From Chryseobacterium sp. JV274 (lineage in GTDB: Bacteria; Bacteroidota; Bacteroidia; Flavobacteriales; Weeksellaceae), in the NCBI RefSeq assembly GCF_903969135.1, contig NZ_LR824569.1, forward strand, positions 3,059,001-3,123,000: a DNA stretch of 64,000 nucleotides, in the 5' to 3' direction. Made by a program: the position numbers and the translations under genes. Positions 8,005-15,528 of this stretch are shown piece after piece. Each line of letters starts with the position of its first letter. Position 1 is the first letter of the stretch. The notes under the pieces were generated by a model, which worked only from the letters and a program-made list of their open reading frames with translations, searched no databases and had not been told where the DNA came from.

Positions 8005-9249
8005 TTATTCGGAAATCTCCAAATTTTTTTCTAAAAAATCTCCCACAACAAAGTTACTTCCCCCGATAAAAATCATTTCTTCATTTGTACATTGTTCTTT
8101 TGCAGCAAGATACGCTTCCTGTACAGAATCGAAAATTTTATAAAAAATTTTCGCCTCCTGAAGCAGATTTTCATAATCTTCTGGATGTCTTCCCCTGTTG
8201 ACAGATGGTTTTGCAAAATAGAACTCAGAATTTCCAGGAAGTAATTTCATCACATCATCTATTTTTTTGTCATTCACAAACCCCAAAATAATATGCTTGT
8301 GACGGTCAATTGAATTTAATTGCGAAAAAACATATTCCAAACCTGCCTGGTTGTGTCCCGTATCACAAATTGTAAGCGGATTTTTTGAAAACTCAAACCA
8401 ACGGCCAATGAATCCTGTGTTCTGATGAACATGGAGCAGTCCGTTTTCAAGATCTTTGTAGGAAATAGGAACCTCCAGTTTTCTTAATTCCTCTACCGCA
8501 GCCAATACAACTCTGATATTTTTCTTCTGATAATTTCCTTTCAAATCAGATTCAAGGTTTGTATTAATAAGAGTGGCGTCTATAAGGGGAGCATTTTCTT
8601 TAATCGCTTTTTCCTGGATGATATTTTTGACTGTTTCATTCTCATCACCTGAAATAATCGGGATATTACTTTTAATAATTCCCGCTTTCTCAGTGGCAAT
8701 TTCTTCAATGGTATCTCCCAAAATATTCTGATGATCCAGCTGAACATTCGTAATTACAGAGATCAGTGGTTTAATAATGTTTGTTGAATCCAGTCTTCCT
8801 CCCAATCCAACTTCAATAATGGCAAAATCTACCTGTTGCTGATAAAAATATTCAAAAGCCATGATAGTGGTAAATTCAAAGAAAGAAGGGCGGATATCTT
8901 CCGGAAGAGCCCTTAGCTTTTGAATAAACTCAAAGACAAATTTTTTATTACAGTTTTTTCCGTTAACCTTGATGCGTTCTGTAAAGTCTATCAGGTGAGG
9001 AGAATTGTATAACCCGGTTTTATAACCAGCTTCCTGAAGGACAGATGCCAGCATATTGCTTGAAGAACCTTTTCCATTGGTACCTCCAACGTGGATACAT
9101 TTGATTTTATCTTGAGGATTTTCAAAGAAAGCACAAAGCTTTGTAATATTGTCAAGTCCGGGTTTATAAGCCTTCTGCCCATCTATCTGATAGTTGGGCA
9201 TCTGCACGAAAAGCCAGTCAATAGCTTCCTGATATTGTTCATTTGTCAT
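8005..9249 (-). CDS. folC: Folylpolyglutamate synthase / dihydrofolate synthase
   Basis: 414 residues with the Mur-ligase-like ATP-binding motif GTNGKGS at residues 56-62, the NSPHLIDFTERIKVNG folate-site segment, a LGGRLDSTNI motif and the DGHNQAG-like CDTGHNQAG motif that begins the C-terminal domain. The family adds glutamate to dihydropteroate and folates in the cytoplasm. Length and motif order are normal. The gene lies upstream of the tRNA pair on the same strand and divergent from the TolC-like gene; no other folate gene is close. Confidence 0.95.
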   Translation of the reverse strand: MTNEQYQEAIDWLFVQMPNYQIDGQKAYKPGLDNITKLCAFFENPQDKIKCIHVGGTNGKGSSSNMLASVLQEAGYKTGLYNSPHLIDFTERIKVNGKNCNKKFVFEFIQKLRALPEDIRPSFFEFTTIMAFEYFYQQQVDFAIIEVGLGGRLDSTNIIKPLISVITNVQLDHQNILGDTIEEIATEKAGIIKSNIPIISGDENETVKNIIQEKAIKENAPLIDATLINTNLESDLKGNYQKKNIRVVLAAVEELRKLEVPISYKDLENGLLHVHQNTGFIGRWFEFSKNPLTICDTGHNQAGLEYVFSQLNSIDRHKHIILGFVNDKKIDDVMKLLPGNSEFYFAKPSVNRGRHPEDYENLLQEAKIFYKIFDSVQEAYLAAKEQCTNEEMIFIGGSNFVVGDFLEKNLEISE

Positions 9250-9427
9250 GGTGCAAAATTCCCAAAAGTTTTTTTAAAAAAAAATATAATTTTTCAATCT
9301 GTAACTTTTTTATATTTAATTCGTCTAATATTGAAAAATCTTAATATGAAATCGCTGTGATTTACAAATTACAATGCAGGTGACACGATTCCATATGCCA
9401 TTAAAAACAAATAAACATCTACATAAT

Positions 9428-10750
9428 ATGAAAAAAGTTTGGATCATCGTTTTTGGATTAGGTTATCTGGGTTTAAGTGCTCAGAAGAAATGGTCCTTAA
9501 AAGAATGTGTAAGCTATGCAGTGGAGCATAATCTTCAGGTTATCCAAAATCAGTATAACAAACAAAACCAGGAATACAATCTTAAAGCAGCTCAAAAAGA
9601 ATATTTGCCTTCGGTAACAGGGAGTATGACGACTGGGGTGAGTTTCGGACAAGGATCATTAGGAGCCGGAAGCTTTAGAAACGATAGATTCAATAACAGT
9701 GTTGGCCTGGGAGCCGATATCTTGGTTTATAATAATAGGAGATTAGAGAAGAATGTTCGAAAAGCTCAGTTTGATGTAGAAGCAAGCCAATATGACATTG
9801 AAACCATTAAAAATGATATTTCTCTTCAGATTGCTCAACAATATCTAACCACTTTGTTGAATAAAGAGATTGTTAAAATCTCTCAGAGTGCTGTGGGGAA
9901 TGCTCAGAAGCAGTTTGACAGAGCTAAAATCACAACTCAGGTTGGAACAACTGCCCAGACGGTTCTGGCAGAGGCTGAAGCAGCACTGGCAAGAGAAAAA
10001 CAAAACCTTAAAACAGCAGAAGTAAATGTTGGACGTGCTTTGTTTGCCATCGCTCAGCTTTTACAACTGTCAGATTATAAGGGTTTTGATGTGGAAGATG
10101 TGAATATTCCGGAAAAACTTGATTTACAACTTACTACCGCAGATGATGTGCTTGCAACTGCATATGAGATACAACCTCAGATAAAAGCAGCGGAAAGCCG
10201 TATAAGATCTGCCGAAGCACAAACTGAAGTAAGCAAAACAGCATTCTGGCCTACATTAACAGCAAGCGCTGGTCTTAACACTTTCTATAACAGGCAGTTT
10301 GATCCTATGCCAGGTACTGTGCAGGGGAATTTTTTTGAACAATATAAAGATCAGTTTGGACAAAATGTAGGGCTATCACTTAATATCCCTATTTTCAATA
10401 AAGGAAAAACAAAATTACAGGTAGAACAATCTAAGGTTAACGAAAGTCTTGCTAAAAATACACTTGAGCAGCAGAAACAGACCGTAAGACAGAATGTACA
10501 GAAAGCTCAGTTTGATGCAGACGCCAATTATGAAAATTACCTGGCAGCTGTGGAAGCCGAAAAAAGCTCCAAACTGGCTCTTGATTTTGCAGACAAAAGT
10601 TATGCTGCAGGAAGATCTACCATCTATGACGTAAACGTGGCAAGAAATAATTATGCAAATGCACAGGGATCAGTAGCGCAGGCAAAATATAATTATCTTT
10701 TTAGTCTTAAACTATTGAATTTCTATGCCGGAATTCCATTAAGTTTGTAA
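9428..10750 (+). CDS. TolC-family outer-membrane channel
   Basis: 440 residues from the ATG at 9428, which begins a signal peptide (MKKVWIIVFGLGYLGLSAQ). The body has two homologous halves with the TolC pattern of long alpha-helical stretches (EYNLKAAQKEYLPSVTGSM in the first, AESRIRSAEAQTEVSKTAFWP in the second) joined to beta segments (VGLSLNIPIFNKGKTK). It should form a trimeric exit duct for a tripartite efflux or type I secretion system. Membrane-fusion and inner-membrane pump genes are absent nearby, so the partner is encoded elsewhere. An in-frame start at 9374 would put 18 residues before the signal peptide and is rejected. Confidence 0.92.
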   Translation: MKKVWIIVFGLGYLGLSAQKKWSLKECVSYAVEHNLQVIQNQYNKQNQEYNLKAAQKEYLPSVTGSMTTGVSFGQGSLGAGSFRNDRFNNSVGLGADILVYNNRRLEKNVRKAQFDVEASQYDIETIKNDISLQIAQQYLTTLLNKEIVKISQSAVGNAQKQFDRAKITTQVGTTAQTVLAEAEAALAREKQNLKTAEVNVGRALFAIAQLLQLSDYKGFDVEDVNIPEKLDLQLTTADDVLATAYEIQPQIKAAESRIRSAEAQTEVSKTAFWPTLTASAGLNTFYNRQFDPMPGTVQGNFFEQYKDQFGQNVGLSLNIPIFNKGKTKLQVEQSKVNESLAKNTLEQQKQTVRQNVQKAQFDADANYENYLAAVEAEKSSKLALDFADKSYAAGRSTIYDVNVARNNYANAQGSVAQAKYNYLFSLKLLNFYAGIPLSL

Positions 10751-10751
10751 A

Positions 10752-11342
10752 ATGTCTATCCAATCATTAGAAAAATATTTACCTCAAAATACACTCAAAT
10801 ATTTAAGGGTATGGTTTTCAGATTACTATATCCACATAAAAGTTACAAGAAACAGGAATTCAAAACTGGGAGATTACAGAAAACTTCCGGACAATTCACA
10901 TGAAATAACGGTAAACTCTACGCTTACCCCGCAGCTTTTTTTCTTTGTATTGACCCATGAGCTCGCGCACCTGATTGCGTTTGAAAAATATGGAAGAAAA
11001 ATCTCTCCTCACGGTAACGAATGGAAAGAAACTTTCAGAAATATGCTCCTCGAAAGCCTTGAAATTTATGATGAAGAACTAAAGCCTATCATTGTAAAAT
11101 TTTCAAAATCCCCAAAGGCCAATTTCATGGCCAGCCCGGATCTGGTAAGATATTTTCATACTGAGAAACAAGATGATACTCTTCATTTTATTGAACAACT
11201 TCAGAAGGGTGAATTTTTTATATACCGCAACGAAAAGTATTTATTAGAAGGTCTAGTTAAAAAAAACTATCTTTGTAAGAACCTGGCTACTGGAAGGAAG
11301 TATTCTTTCAAGCCTTTAGCGAGGGTAGAAAAATGTAGCTAA
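10752..11342 (+). CDS. SprT-like zinc metalloprotease-fold protein
   Basis: 196 residues containing an HELAH zinc-binding motif at residues 69-73, preceded by LFFFVLT and followed by PHGNEWKETFRNM, the layout of the SprT-like domain (a protease fold shared with the DNA-protein crosslink protease Spartan). The third ligand is likely His84 in ISPHG. A C-terminal 60-residue part with two cysteines (NYLCKN, VEKCS) resembles a reduced zinc-ribbon. Function in bacteria is unproven. The start is 1 base after the TolC stop and the stop is 2 bases before manC, so the three form one transcription unit. Confidence 0.85.
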   Translation: MSIQSLEKYLPQNTLKYLRVWFSDYYIHIKVTRNRNSKLGDYRKLPDNSHEITVNSTLTPQLFFFVLTHELAHLIAFEKYGRKISPHGNEWKETFRNMLLESLEIYDEELKPIIVKFSKSPKANFMASPDLVRYFHTEKQDDTLHFIEQLQKGEFFIYRNEKYLLEGLVKKNYLCKNLATGRKYSFKPLARVEKCS

Positions 11343-11344
11343 GA

Positions 11345-12427
11345 ATGTTAAAATCAGATAGATACTGCGTTATAATGGCGGGGGGAATCGGAAGCCGGTT
11401 CTGGCCCATGAGCACGCAGAAATTTCCAAAACAGTTTCAGGATATTTTAGGAACCGGACGCACTATGATTCAGCAGACCTATGACAGAATCAGCAAGGTA
11501 ATTCCTAAAGAGCAAATATTCGTGATTACGAATAAAGAGTATGTGGCTCTTTCCCATCAGCAGCTTCCGGAGATTCCTGAAGAAAACATTGTGGGTGAAC
11601 CGCTTATGAAAAATACAGCTGCATGTAACCTGTATATGGCCAACAAGATTGCTGAGATCAATCCGGATGCAACAATGATTGTGCTTCCGGCGGATCATCT
11701 GATCCTTAAAGAGGATGTATTTTTGGAAAAAGTGGAGCTGGCATTTGAGGTGGCTTCAAAACATGATTATCTGGTAACATTAGGGATTACTCCAACAAGG
11801 CCTGATACAGGCTACGGCTACATTCAATTTGTAGAAAAGAAGGGTTCTGATTATTTTAAAGTCAAAACATTCACAGAAAAACCGATCCTTGAAATTGCCC
11901 AAAGCTTCTTAGAGAGTGGTGATTTCCTTTGGAATGCAGGTATTTTTATATGGAACGTAAAAAGTATTCACCATGCTTTTGATCTTTATCTTCCTGAGAT
12001 GATGCAGCATTTTATGGCTTGTGAATACAATTCAGAAAAGGAAAATAGCTGTATTGAAACCATTTATCCAAAAGTTCAGAAAATCTCAATTGATAACGGA
12101 ATTTTAGAAAAAGCAAAAAATGTATATGTGATTCCATCGGATTTGGGATGGAGTGATCTGGGAACATGGACATCTGTTTACGAAAATACAGAAAAAGATA
12201 AAGACGGAAATGCTGTGAAATTAAAGCATTTACTTTCCTATAATTCAAAAGGAAACATTATCCGTCTGAGAAATAATAATAAGGCGGTAATCATTGACGG
12301 CCTTGAAAACTACATTGTTGTAGATACCGATAAAGCACTTCTTATCTGCCCGCGAGATAACGACCAGCTTATAAAGGATTATGTCCTTGACTTAAAAAAC
12401 TTTAAGAAAGGAGATAAGTTTATGTAA
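11345..12427 (+). CDS. manC: Mannose-1-phosphate guanylyltransferase
   Basis: 360 residues. The nucleotidyltransferase signature MAGGIGSRFWPMSTQKFPKQF at residues 11-31 binds GTP and metal; later FTEKP and FLWNAGIFIWN are the sugar-phosphate site motifs of GDP-mannose pyrophosphorylases. It makes GDP-mannose from mannose-1-phosphate for surface polysaccharides or GDP-fucose. The length fits the monofunctional form without a fused phosphomannose isomerase cupin. It is the third gene of a tight unit with the TolC-like and SprT-like genes; the pathway link is probably to the glycosyltransferases upstream. Confidence 0.93.
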   Translation: MLKSDRYCVIMAGGIGSRFWPMSTQKFPKQFQDILGTGRTMIQQTYDRISKVIPKEQIFVITNKEYVALSHQQLPEIPEENIVGEPLMKNTAACNLYMANKIAEINPDATMIVLPADHLILKEDVFLEKVELAFEVASKHDYLVTLGITPTRPDTGYGYIQFVEKKGSDYFKVKTFTEKPILEIAQSFLESGDFLWNAGIFIWNVKSIHHAFDLYLPEMMQHFMACEYNSEKENSCIETIYPKVQKISIDNGILEKAKNVYVIPSDLGWSDLGTWTSVYENTEKDKDGNAVKLKHLLSYNSKGNIIRLRNNNKAVIIDGLENYIVVDTDKALLICPRDNDQLIKDYVLDLKNFKKGDKFM

Positions 12428-12459
12428 TATTTGGTATATTTTCTGCTGATTTTTAAATT

Positions 12460-13122
12460 ATGAGTAAAGCCGCAACCCGAATTACAATTCTTACATTTTT
12501 ACTTTTGGGAATCTTAGGATTTTCTCAGGAGAAGAAAAAATTTTCAAGCATCCCGAATATTTTACAGCAGATCAACCCAAGCAATAGGGTAGACTCATGG
12601 ATTTTGGTATATAACAGCTATGGAAAAGGGGAGGAAATAAAGGTTTCGGGTAAACTGGATTATACCCCTCAGTTCTCCGGATTTAATCTTTTCCCTAGTG
12701 AAGACAGCTTTTATTATATTGCTTATTCAGAAGGTGGTAAAATCAATTATGTTGCCGATGTTGAGGGACTTAAGAAGTTTATAGACCGGATTGATAATGC
12801 TCAGGAAGCTGCTGTAATGCTGGCTGCCGAAGGATATATGGTGGATGAAGAATTCAAAGACCTTGCGGGTAACTATCATGAAGATAAATCAAACTATTAT
12901 CTGGACCTTGGAAAACTGACCTCAAAGGAGTGTCCTTACCAAAAAACACATTATACAGTGACTGTAAATAAATCAACAGGCGCAGTAAGTAATGTGAAGG
13001 ACAATGGAACCTATATTGAGCTTTACAATAAAAAATGTGCTAATAATCCGAGACTTTTAAAAATCGAAAAAAAAGAAGAACCAAAGAAAGATGAGCCTAA
13101 AAAAACACCCAAGCGCAGATAA
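12460..13122 (+). CDS. Secreted protein of unknown function
   Basis: 220 residues. The N-terminus (ITILTFLLLGILGFSQ) is a signal peptide. The mature part has no recognised catalytic motif; it contains a mixed alpha/beta core, two cysteines (SKECPYQ, NKKCANN) that could pair, and a lysine-, glutamate- and proline-rich tail (EPKKDEPKKTPKRR) that resembles a periplasmic linker. It follows manC by 32 bases and overlaps the next gene by 32 bases in another frame. I cannot assign a function. Confidence 0.7.
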   Translation: MSKAATRITILTFLLLGILGFSQEKKKFSSIPNILQQINPSNRVDSWILVYNSYGKGEEIKVSGKLDYTPQFSGFNLFPSEDSFYYIAYSEGGKINYVADVEGLKKFIDRIDNAQEAAVMLAAEGYMVDEEFKDLAGNYHEDKSNYYLDLGKLTSKECPYQKTHYTVTVNKSTGAVSNVKDNGTYIELYNKKCANNPRLLKIEKKEEPKKDEPKKTPKRR

Positions 13123-13624
13123 TACCTATGAAACGGAACGATTAATACTTCGCCCGATGTCCCGTGAAGACAGTGATTTTATCTTTGAGCTTTACAACAG
13201 ACCCAAATTTATTCAACATATCGGCAACCGTAATGTCAATAGCATTGAAGATGCCGAAAATTATATACTGAACAGATTTGCTCCACAGATTGAAAGACTG
13301 GGATTTGGGAACTATCTTTTAGTAACTAAAGAAGGGAATGAAAAAGTAGGAGCAGTAGGAATCTTTGAAAGAGAAGGTCTGGATATTGTAGATATAGGAT
13401 ATTCTCTACTGGAAGAGTTTGAAGGCAAAGGATATGCTTTTGAAGCGGCTCAGAAGGTCAAATCCATTGGGATGGATGATTTTGGACTGTTAAAAATATC
13501 GGCTATCATTTCAAAAGATAACGTTTCTTCCCAAAAACTGATCGAAAAATTGGGACTAAGATTTAAAAATTTTGTAACTCTTCCCGGAGAAACAGAAGAA
13601 TTAAACTATTACGAAACAGAATAA
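13091..13624 (+). CDS. GNAT-family N-acetyltransferase (RimJ/RimL-like)
   Basis: 177 residues. The opening ETERLILRPMSREDSDFIFELYN is typical of the RimJ/RimL subgroup, and the acetyl-CoA pyrophosphate loop region is seen at LLEEFEGKGYAFEAAQ. Near the end KISAIISKDNVSSQKLIEKLGL completes the GNAT fold. The substrate may be an amino group of a protein, antibiotic or metabolite; it cannot be told. The gene begins inside the 3' end of the preceding one, a 32-base overlap that suggests translational coupling. Confidence 0.85.
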   Translation: MSLKKHPSADNTYETERLILRPMSREDSDFIFELYNRPKFIQHIGNRNVNSIEDAENYILNRFAPQIERLGFGNYLLVTKEGNEKVGAVGIFEREGLDIVDIGYSLLEEFEGKGYAFEAAQKVKSIGMDDFGLLKISAIISKDNVSSQKLIEKLGLRFKNFVTLPGETEELNYYETE

Positions 13625-13640
13625 TAAATACATAAAAATT

Positions 13641-13688
13641 TATTTTCACAAATAACACAGATACATAATTGTGTTATTTGTGAAAATA
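13641..13688. repeat. 19-bp perfect inverted repeat, hairpin
   Basis: Arms at 13641-13659 and 13670-13688 are perfectly complementary, with a 10-base loop. The arm sequence (TATTTTCACAAATAACACA) is AT-rich. It lies between converging genes and may serve as a terminator, but the low GC and lack of a separate T-run make it look more like a dispersed repeat unit. Confidence 0.7.
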
Positions 13689-13717
13689 GTTGTGATATCT
13701 GTGTTTCAAAAAAGAAA

Positions 13718-14167
13718 TTATCCCTCCAGAATCTGTTCAGCAGCAGTCTTTGAAGTCACTTTTTCAATGACTCTTGTGCAGATACCATTTTCATCAAAAA
13801 TAAAAGTGGTTCTTACAATTCCCATATAGGTTTTTCCAAATGTTTTTTTCTCCTGCCATACCCCGAATTTTTCAATGATATTACGGTTTTCATCCGCAAT
13901 CAGATCATAAGGAAAGGCAAATTTGCTGTGAAAATTCTTTTGTTTTTTTACAGAATCACCGCTTATTCCCAATAATTGGAATCCCGCTTTTTTAAGCTTA
14001 GTATAGTTATCACTCAGGTTGCAGGCTTCCACCGTACAGGTTGGCGTATTCGCTTGTGGATAAAAGAAAACCACTAGTTTTTTTCCAATTAATTTTGATG
14101 AGGCTACTGTTTCTCCGTCTTGGTTGAGTTCTTCAAATTCAGGTAATTTATCTCCAACTTTCAGCAT
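13718..14167 (-). CDS. bcp: Thioredoxin-dependent peroxiredoxin, Bcp/PrxQ type
   Basis: 149 residues with the peroxiredoxin core FFYPQANTPTCTVEACNL. The peroxidatic cysteine is Cys44 and the resolving cysteine is Cys49, the 5-residue spacing of atypical two-cysteine PrxQ/Bcp enzymes. In most relatives the motif is TPGCT; here glycine is replaced by threonine. The partner threonine, the Arg in IVRTTFIFDE and the GVW segment are all present. It reduces hydrogen peroxide and organic hydroperoxides in the cytoplasm using thioredoxin. It is transcribed divergently from nth; the nth promoter lies only a few bases from the bcp start. Confidence 0.92.
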   Translation of the reverse strand: MLKVGDKLPEFEELNQDGETVASSKLIGKKLVVFFYPQANTPTCTVEACNLSDNYTKLKKAGFQLLGISGDSVKKQKNFHSKFAFPYDLIADENRNIIEKFGVWQEKKTFGKTYMGIVRTTFIFDENGICTRVIEKVTSKTAAEQILEG

Positions 14168-14174
14168 AATGATT

Positions 14175-14182
14175 TAATTTTG
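14175..14182 (+). promoter_or_regulatory. -7 promoter element for nth
   Basis: TAATTTTG matches TAnnTTTG. It lies 18 bases before the ATG at 14201, so the in-frame TTG inside it (14180) cannot be the translation start. Confidence 0.5.
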
Positions 14183-14200
14183 TTCAAATTTAAGGGTTAC

Positions 14201-14821
14201 ATGACAAAAAAACAAAGAGCTGAGCTCGTTCAGATAGAACTGGAGAAATTATATCCTACAACGCCTATCCCGTTAGATCACACTGATCCGTATACATTGA
14301 TGGTTGCCGTAGCACTTTCTGCACAAACAACAGATAAAAAAGTAAACCAGGTTACCCCTGATCTTTTTGCAGTAGCAGGAACACCACAAAGAATGGCGAA
14401 GCTGGAAGAATTTGAAATCAAAGAATTAATCAAAGAAATAGGATTATCCAATACCAAAGCCAAAAACCTGAAAAAAATGGCTGAACTTCTATTGGAAAGG
14501 CACAACGGTATTGTTCCCCAGACTTATGAAGAACTGGAAGCACTTCCGGGAGTAGGACACAAAACGGCTTCAGTAGTAATGAGCCAGGGATTCGGATTTC
14601 CTGCTTTTCCTGTAGATACACATATTCACCGTCTGATGACACAATGGAAACTTACTTCAGGAAAAAATGTTGTGGAAACAGAGCGTGATGCCAAGAGTTT
14701 ATTCCCTGAAGAGGTATGGAATAAACTTCATCTTCAGATCATTTTTTATGGAAGAGAATATTCTCCGGCAAGAGGAAAAGGAGAGAAGGATTTTATTACG
14801 AAAATGATGTTTGAAAAATAA
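14201..14821 (+). CDS. nth: Endonuclease III-like DNA glycosylase lacking the Fe-S cluster
   Basis: 206 residues. The helix-hairpin-helix LPGVGHKTA (115-123) carries the catalytic Lys121 and the downstream VDTHIHRL carries Asp139, as in bifunctional endonuclease III. The N-terminal LSAQTTDKKVN segment is standard. It should remove oxidised pyrimidines and nick the abasic site. The usual C-terminal C-x6-C-x2-C-x5-C iron-sulfur loop is missing: the tail reads YGREYSPARGKGEKDF, and I find no cysteine anywhere in the protein. The frame ends normally with no sign of a frameshift, so the loss looks genuine. Confidence 0.9.
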   Translation: MTKKQRAELVQIELEKLYPTTPIPLDHTDPYTLMVAVALSAQTTDKKVNQVTPDLFAVAGTPQRMAKLEEFEIKELIKEIGLSNTKAKNLKKMAELLLERHNGIVPQTYEELEALPGVGHKTASVVMSQGFGFPAFPVDTHIHRLMTQWKLTSGKNVVETERDAKSLFPEEVWNKLHLQIIFYGREYSPARGKGEKDFITKMMFEK

Positions 14822-14832
14822 TTCATTGATTT

Positions 14833-14950
14833 TAGCACTATGCTCGCAAGGATTTTATAAAAAATTACGTTGAAATAGCTCGCAAAGGCACTTCGTTTAG
14901 CAAAGGCAATATTTTCCTAGCTGAGTGAAACGTCTTTGTGAACGAAAAAG
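14833..14950. repeat. Interspersed intergenic repeat, family A, copy 1
   Basis: This non-coding stretch contains CGCAAAGGC, ATTT-type tracts and a GAGTGAAACG segment like the other two copies at 22139-22316 and 30541-30705. The three are far from identical; the shared feature is a chain of short CGCAA / TTGCG and AGCG words with a roughly palindromic order. It lies between convergent genes. Confidence 0.45.
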
Positions 14951-14952
14951 AA

Positions 14953-14987
14953 AACGCAACAATTACTTAGTGATTGTTGCGTTATTT
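14953..14987. terminator. Intrinsic terminator between nth and the DinB-like gene
   Basis: An 11-bp perfect stem (AACGCAACAAT / ATTGTTGCGTT) with a 9-base loop followed by an AT-rich T-run; suited to stop transcription of nth. Confidence 0.8.
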
Positions 14988-15004
14988 TAATTTTTATTGA
15001 TGGA

Positions 15005-15451
15005 TTAAATGTCTAATAACCTTCTGTGGTAATTGATCTGTCCCAAATGATAATCCAGATGAGCAATCAGATGAATCAGAAAGTAATCTGTTGTCATAGC
15101 GCTTTCAAAAACAACCAGTGGATATTCTTTTTTCAGATCATCATCTGATAATTGTGGAAGCACGGAATCTATCATGGCTGCTGTAGCTTCAATTTTTTCA
15201 ATAAGTTCAGCTTTTGAAATATCTTTTAATGAAAATTCCAGCTCACGGTGTCTTATATATCCTGTATTTCCTAGCTGTGCACCTATAAAATGATTGATAT
15301 TTCCAACCAAATGAAGACAAAGGTTACCAGCAGAATTGGCAATACTTTTATCAATTTTCCAGAGATTTTCTTCATTTTGATAGGCTTCTATCTCTGATTT
15401 TAGTTTGTTTAAATCTCTGTTGTAAAGAGATCTAAGGCTTTCTGTGATCAT
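15005..15451 (-). CDS. DinB-like four-helix metal-binding protein
   Basis: 148 residues, all helical, with histidines in the positions typical of the DinB/YfiT superfamily: HLVGNINHF in helix two and HLIAHLDYHLGQINYHRR near the end. Three of these would bind a nickel or zinc ion. Members act in thiol-dependent detoxification or are of unknown role. Length fits the single-domain DUF1572-like group. The terminator at 15483-15516 separates it from the DUF885 gene upstream, so it is probably transcribed alone. Despite the family name there is no link to DNA polymerase IV. Confidence 0.8.
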   Translation of the reverse strand: MITESLRSLYNRDLNKLKSEIEAYQNEENLWKIDKSIANSAGNLCLHLVGNINHFIGAQLGNTGYIRHRELEFSLKDISKAELIEKIEATAAMIDSVLPQLSDDDLKKEYPLVVFESAMTTDYFLIHLIAHLDYHLGQINYHRRLLDI

Positions 15452-15482
15452 ATCAATTTTTGTTTATTTAGAAGGGTAAATA

Positions 15483-15516
15483 AAAAAGGGTACTTTTTTC
15501 AATCGTACCCCTTTTT
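15483..15516 (-). terminator. Intrinsic terminator after the DUF885 gene
   Basis: The stem AAAAAGGGTAC / GTACCCCTTTTT (one unpaired C) is followed on the minus strand by TTTTTTATTT. Confidence 0.75.
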
Positions 15517-15528
15517 ATTAGTATAAGT

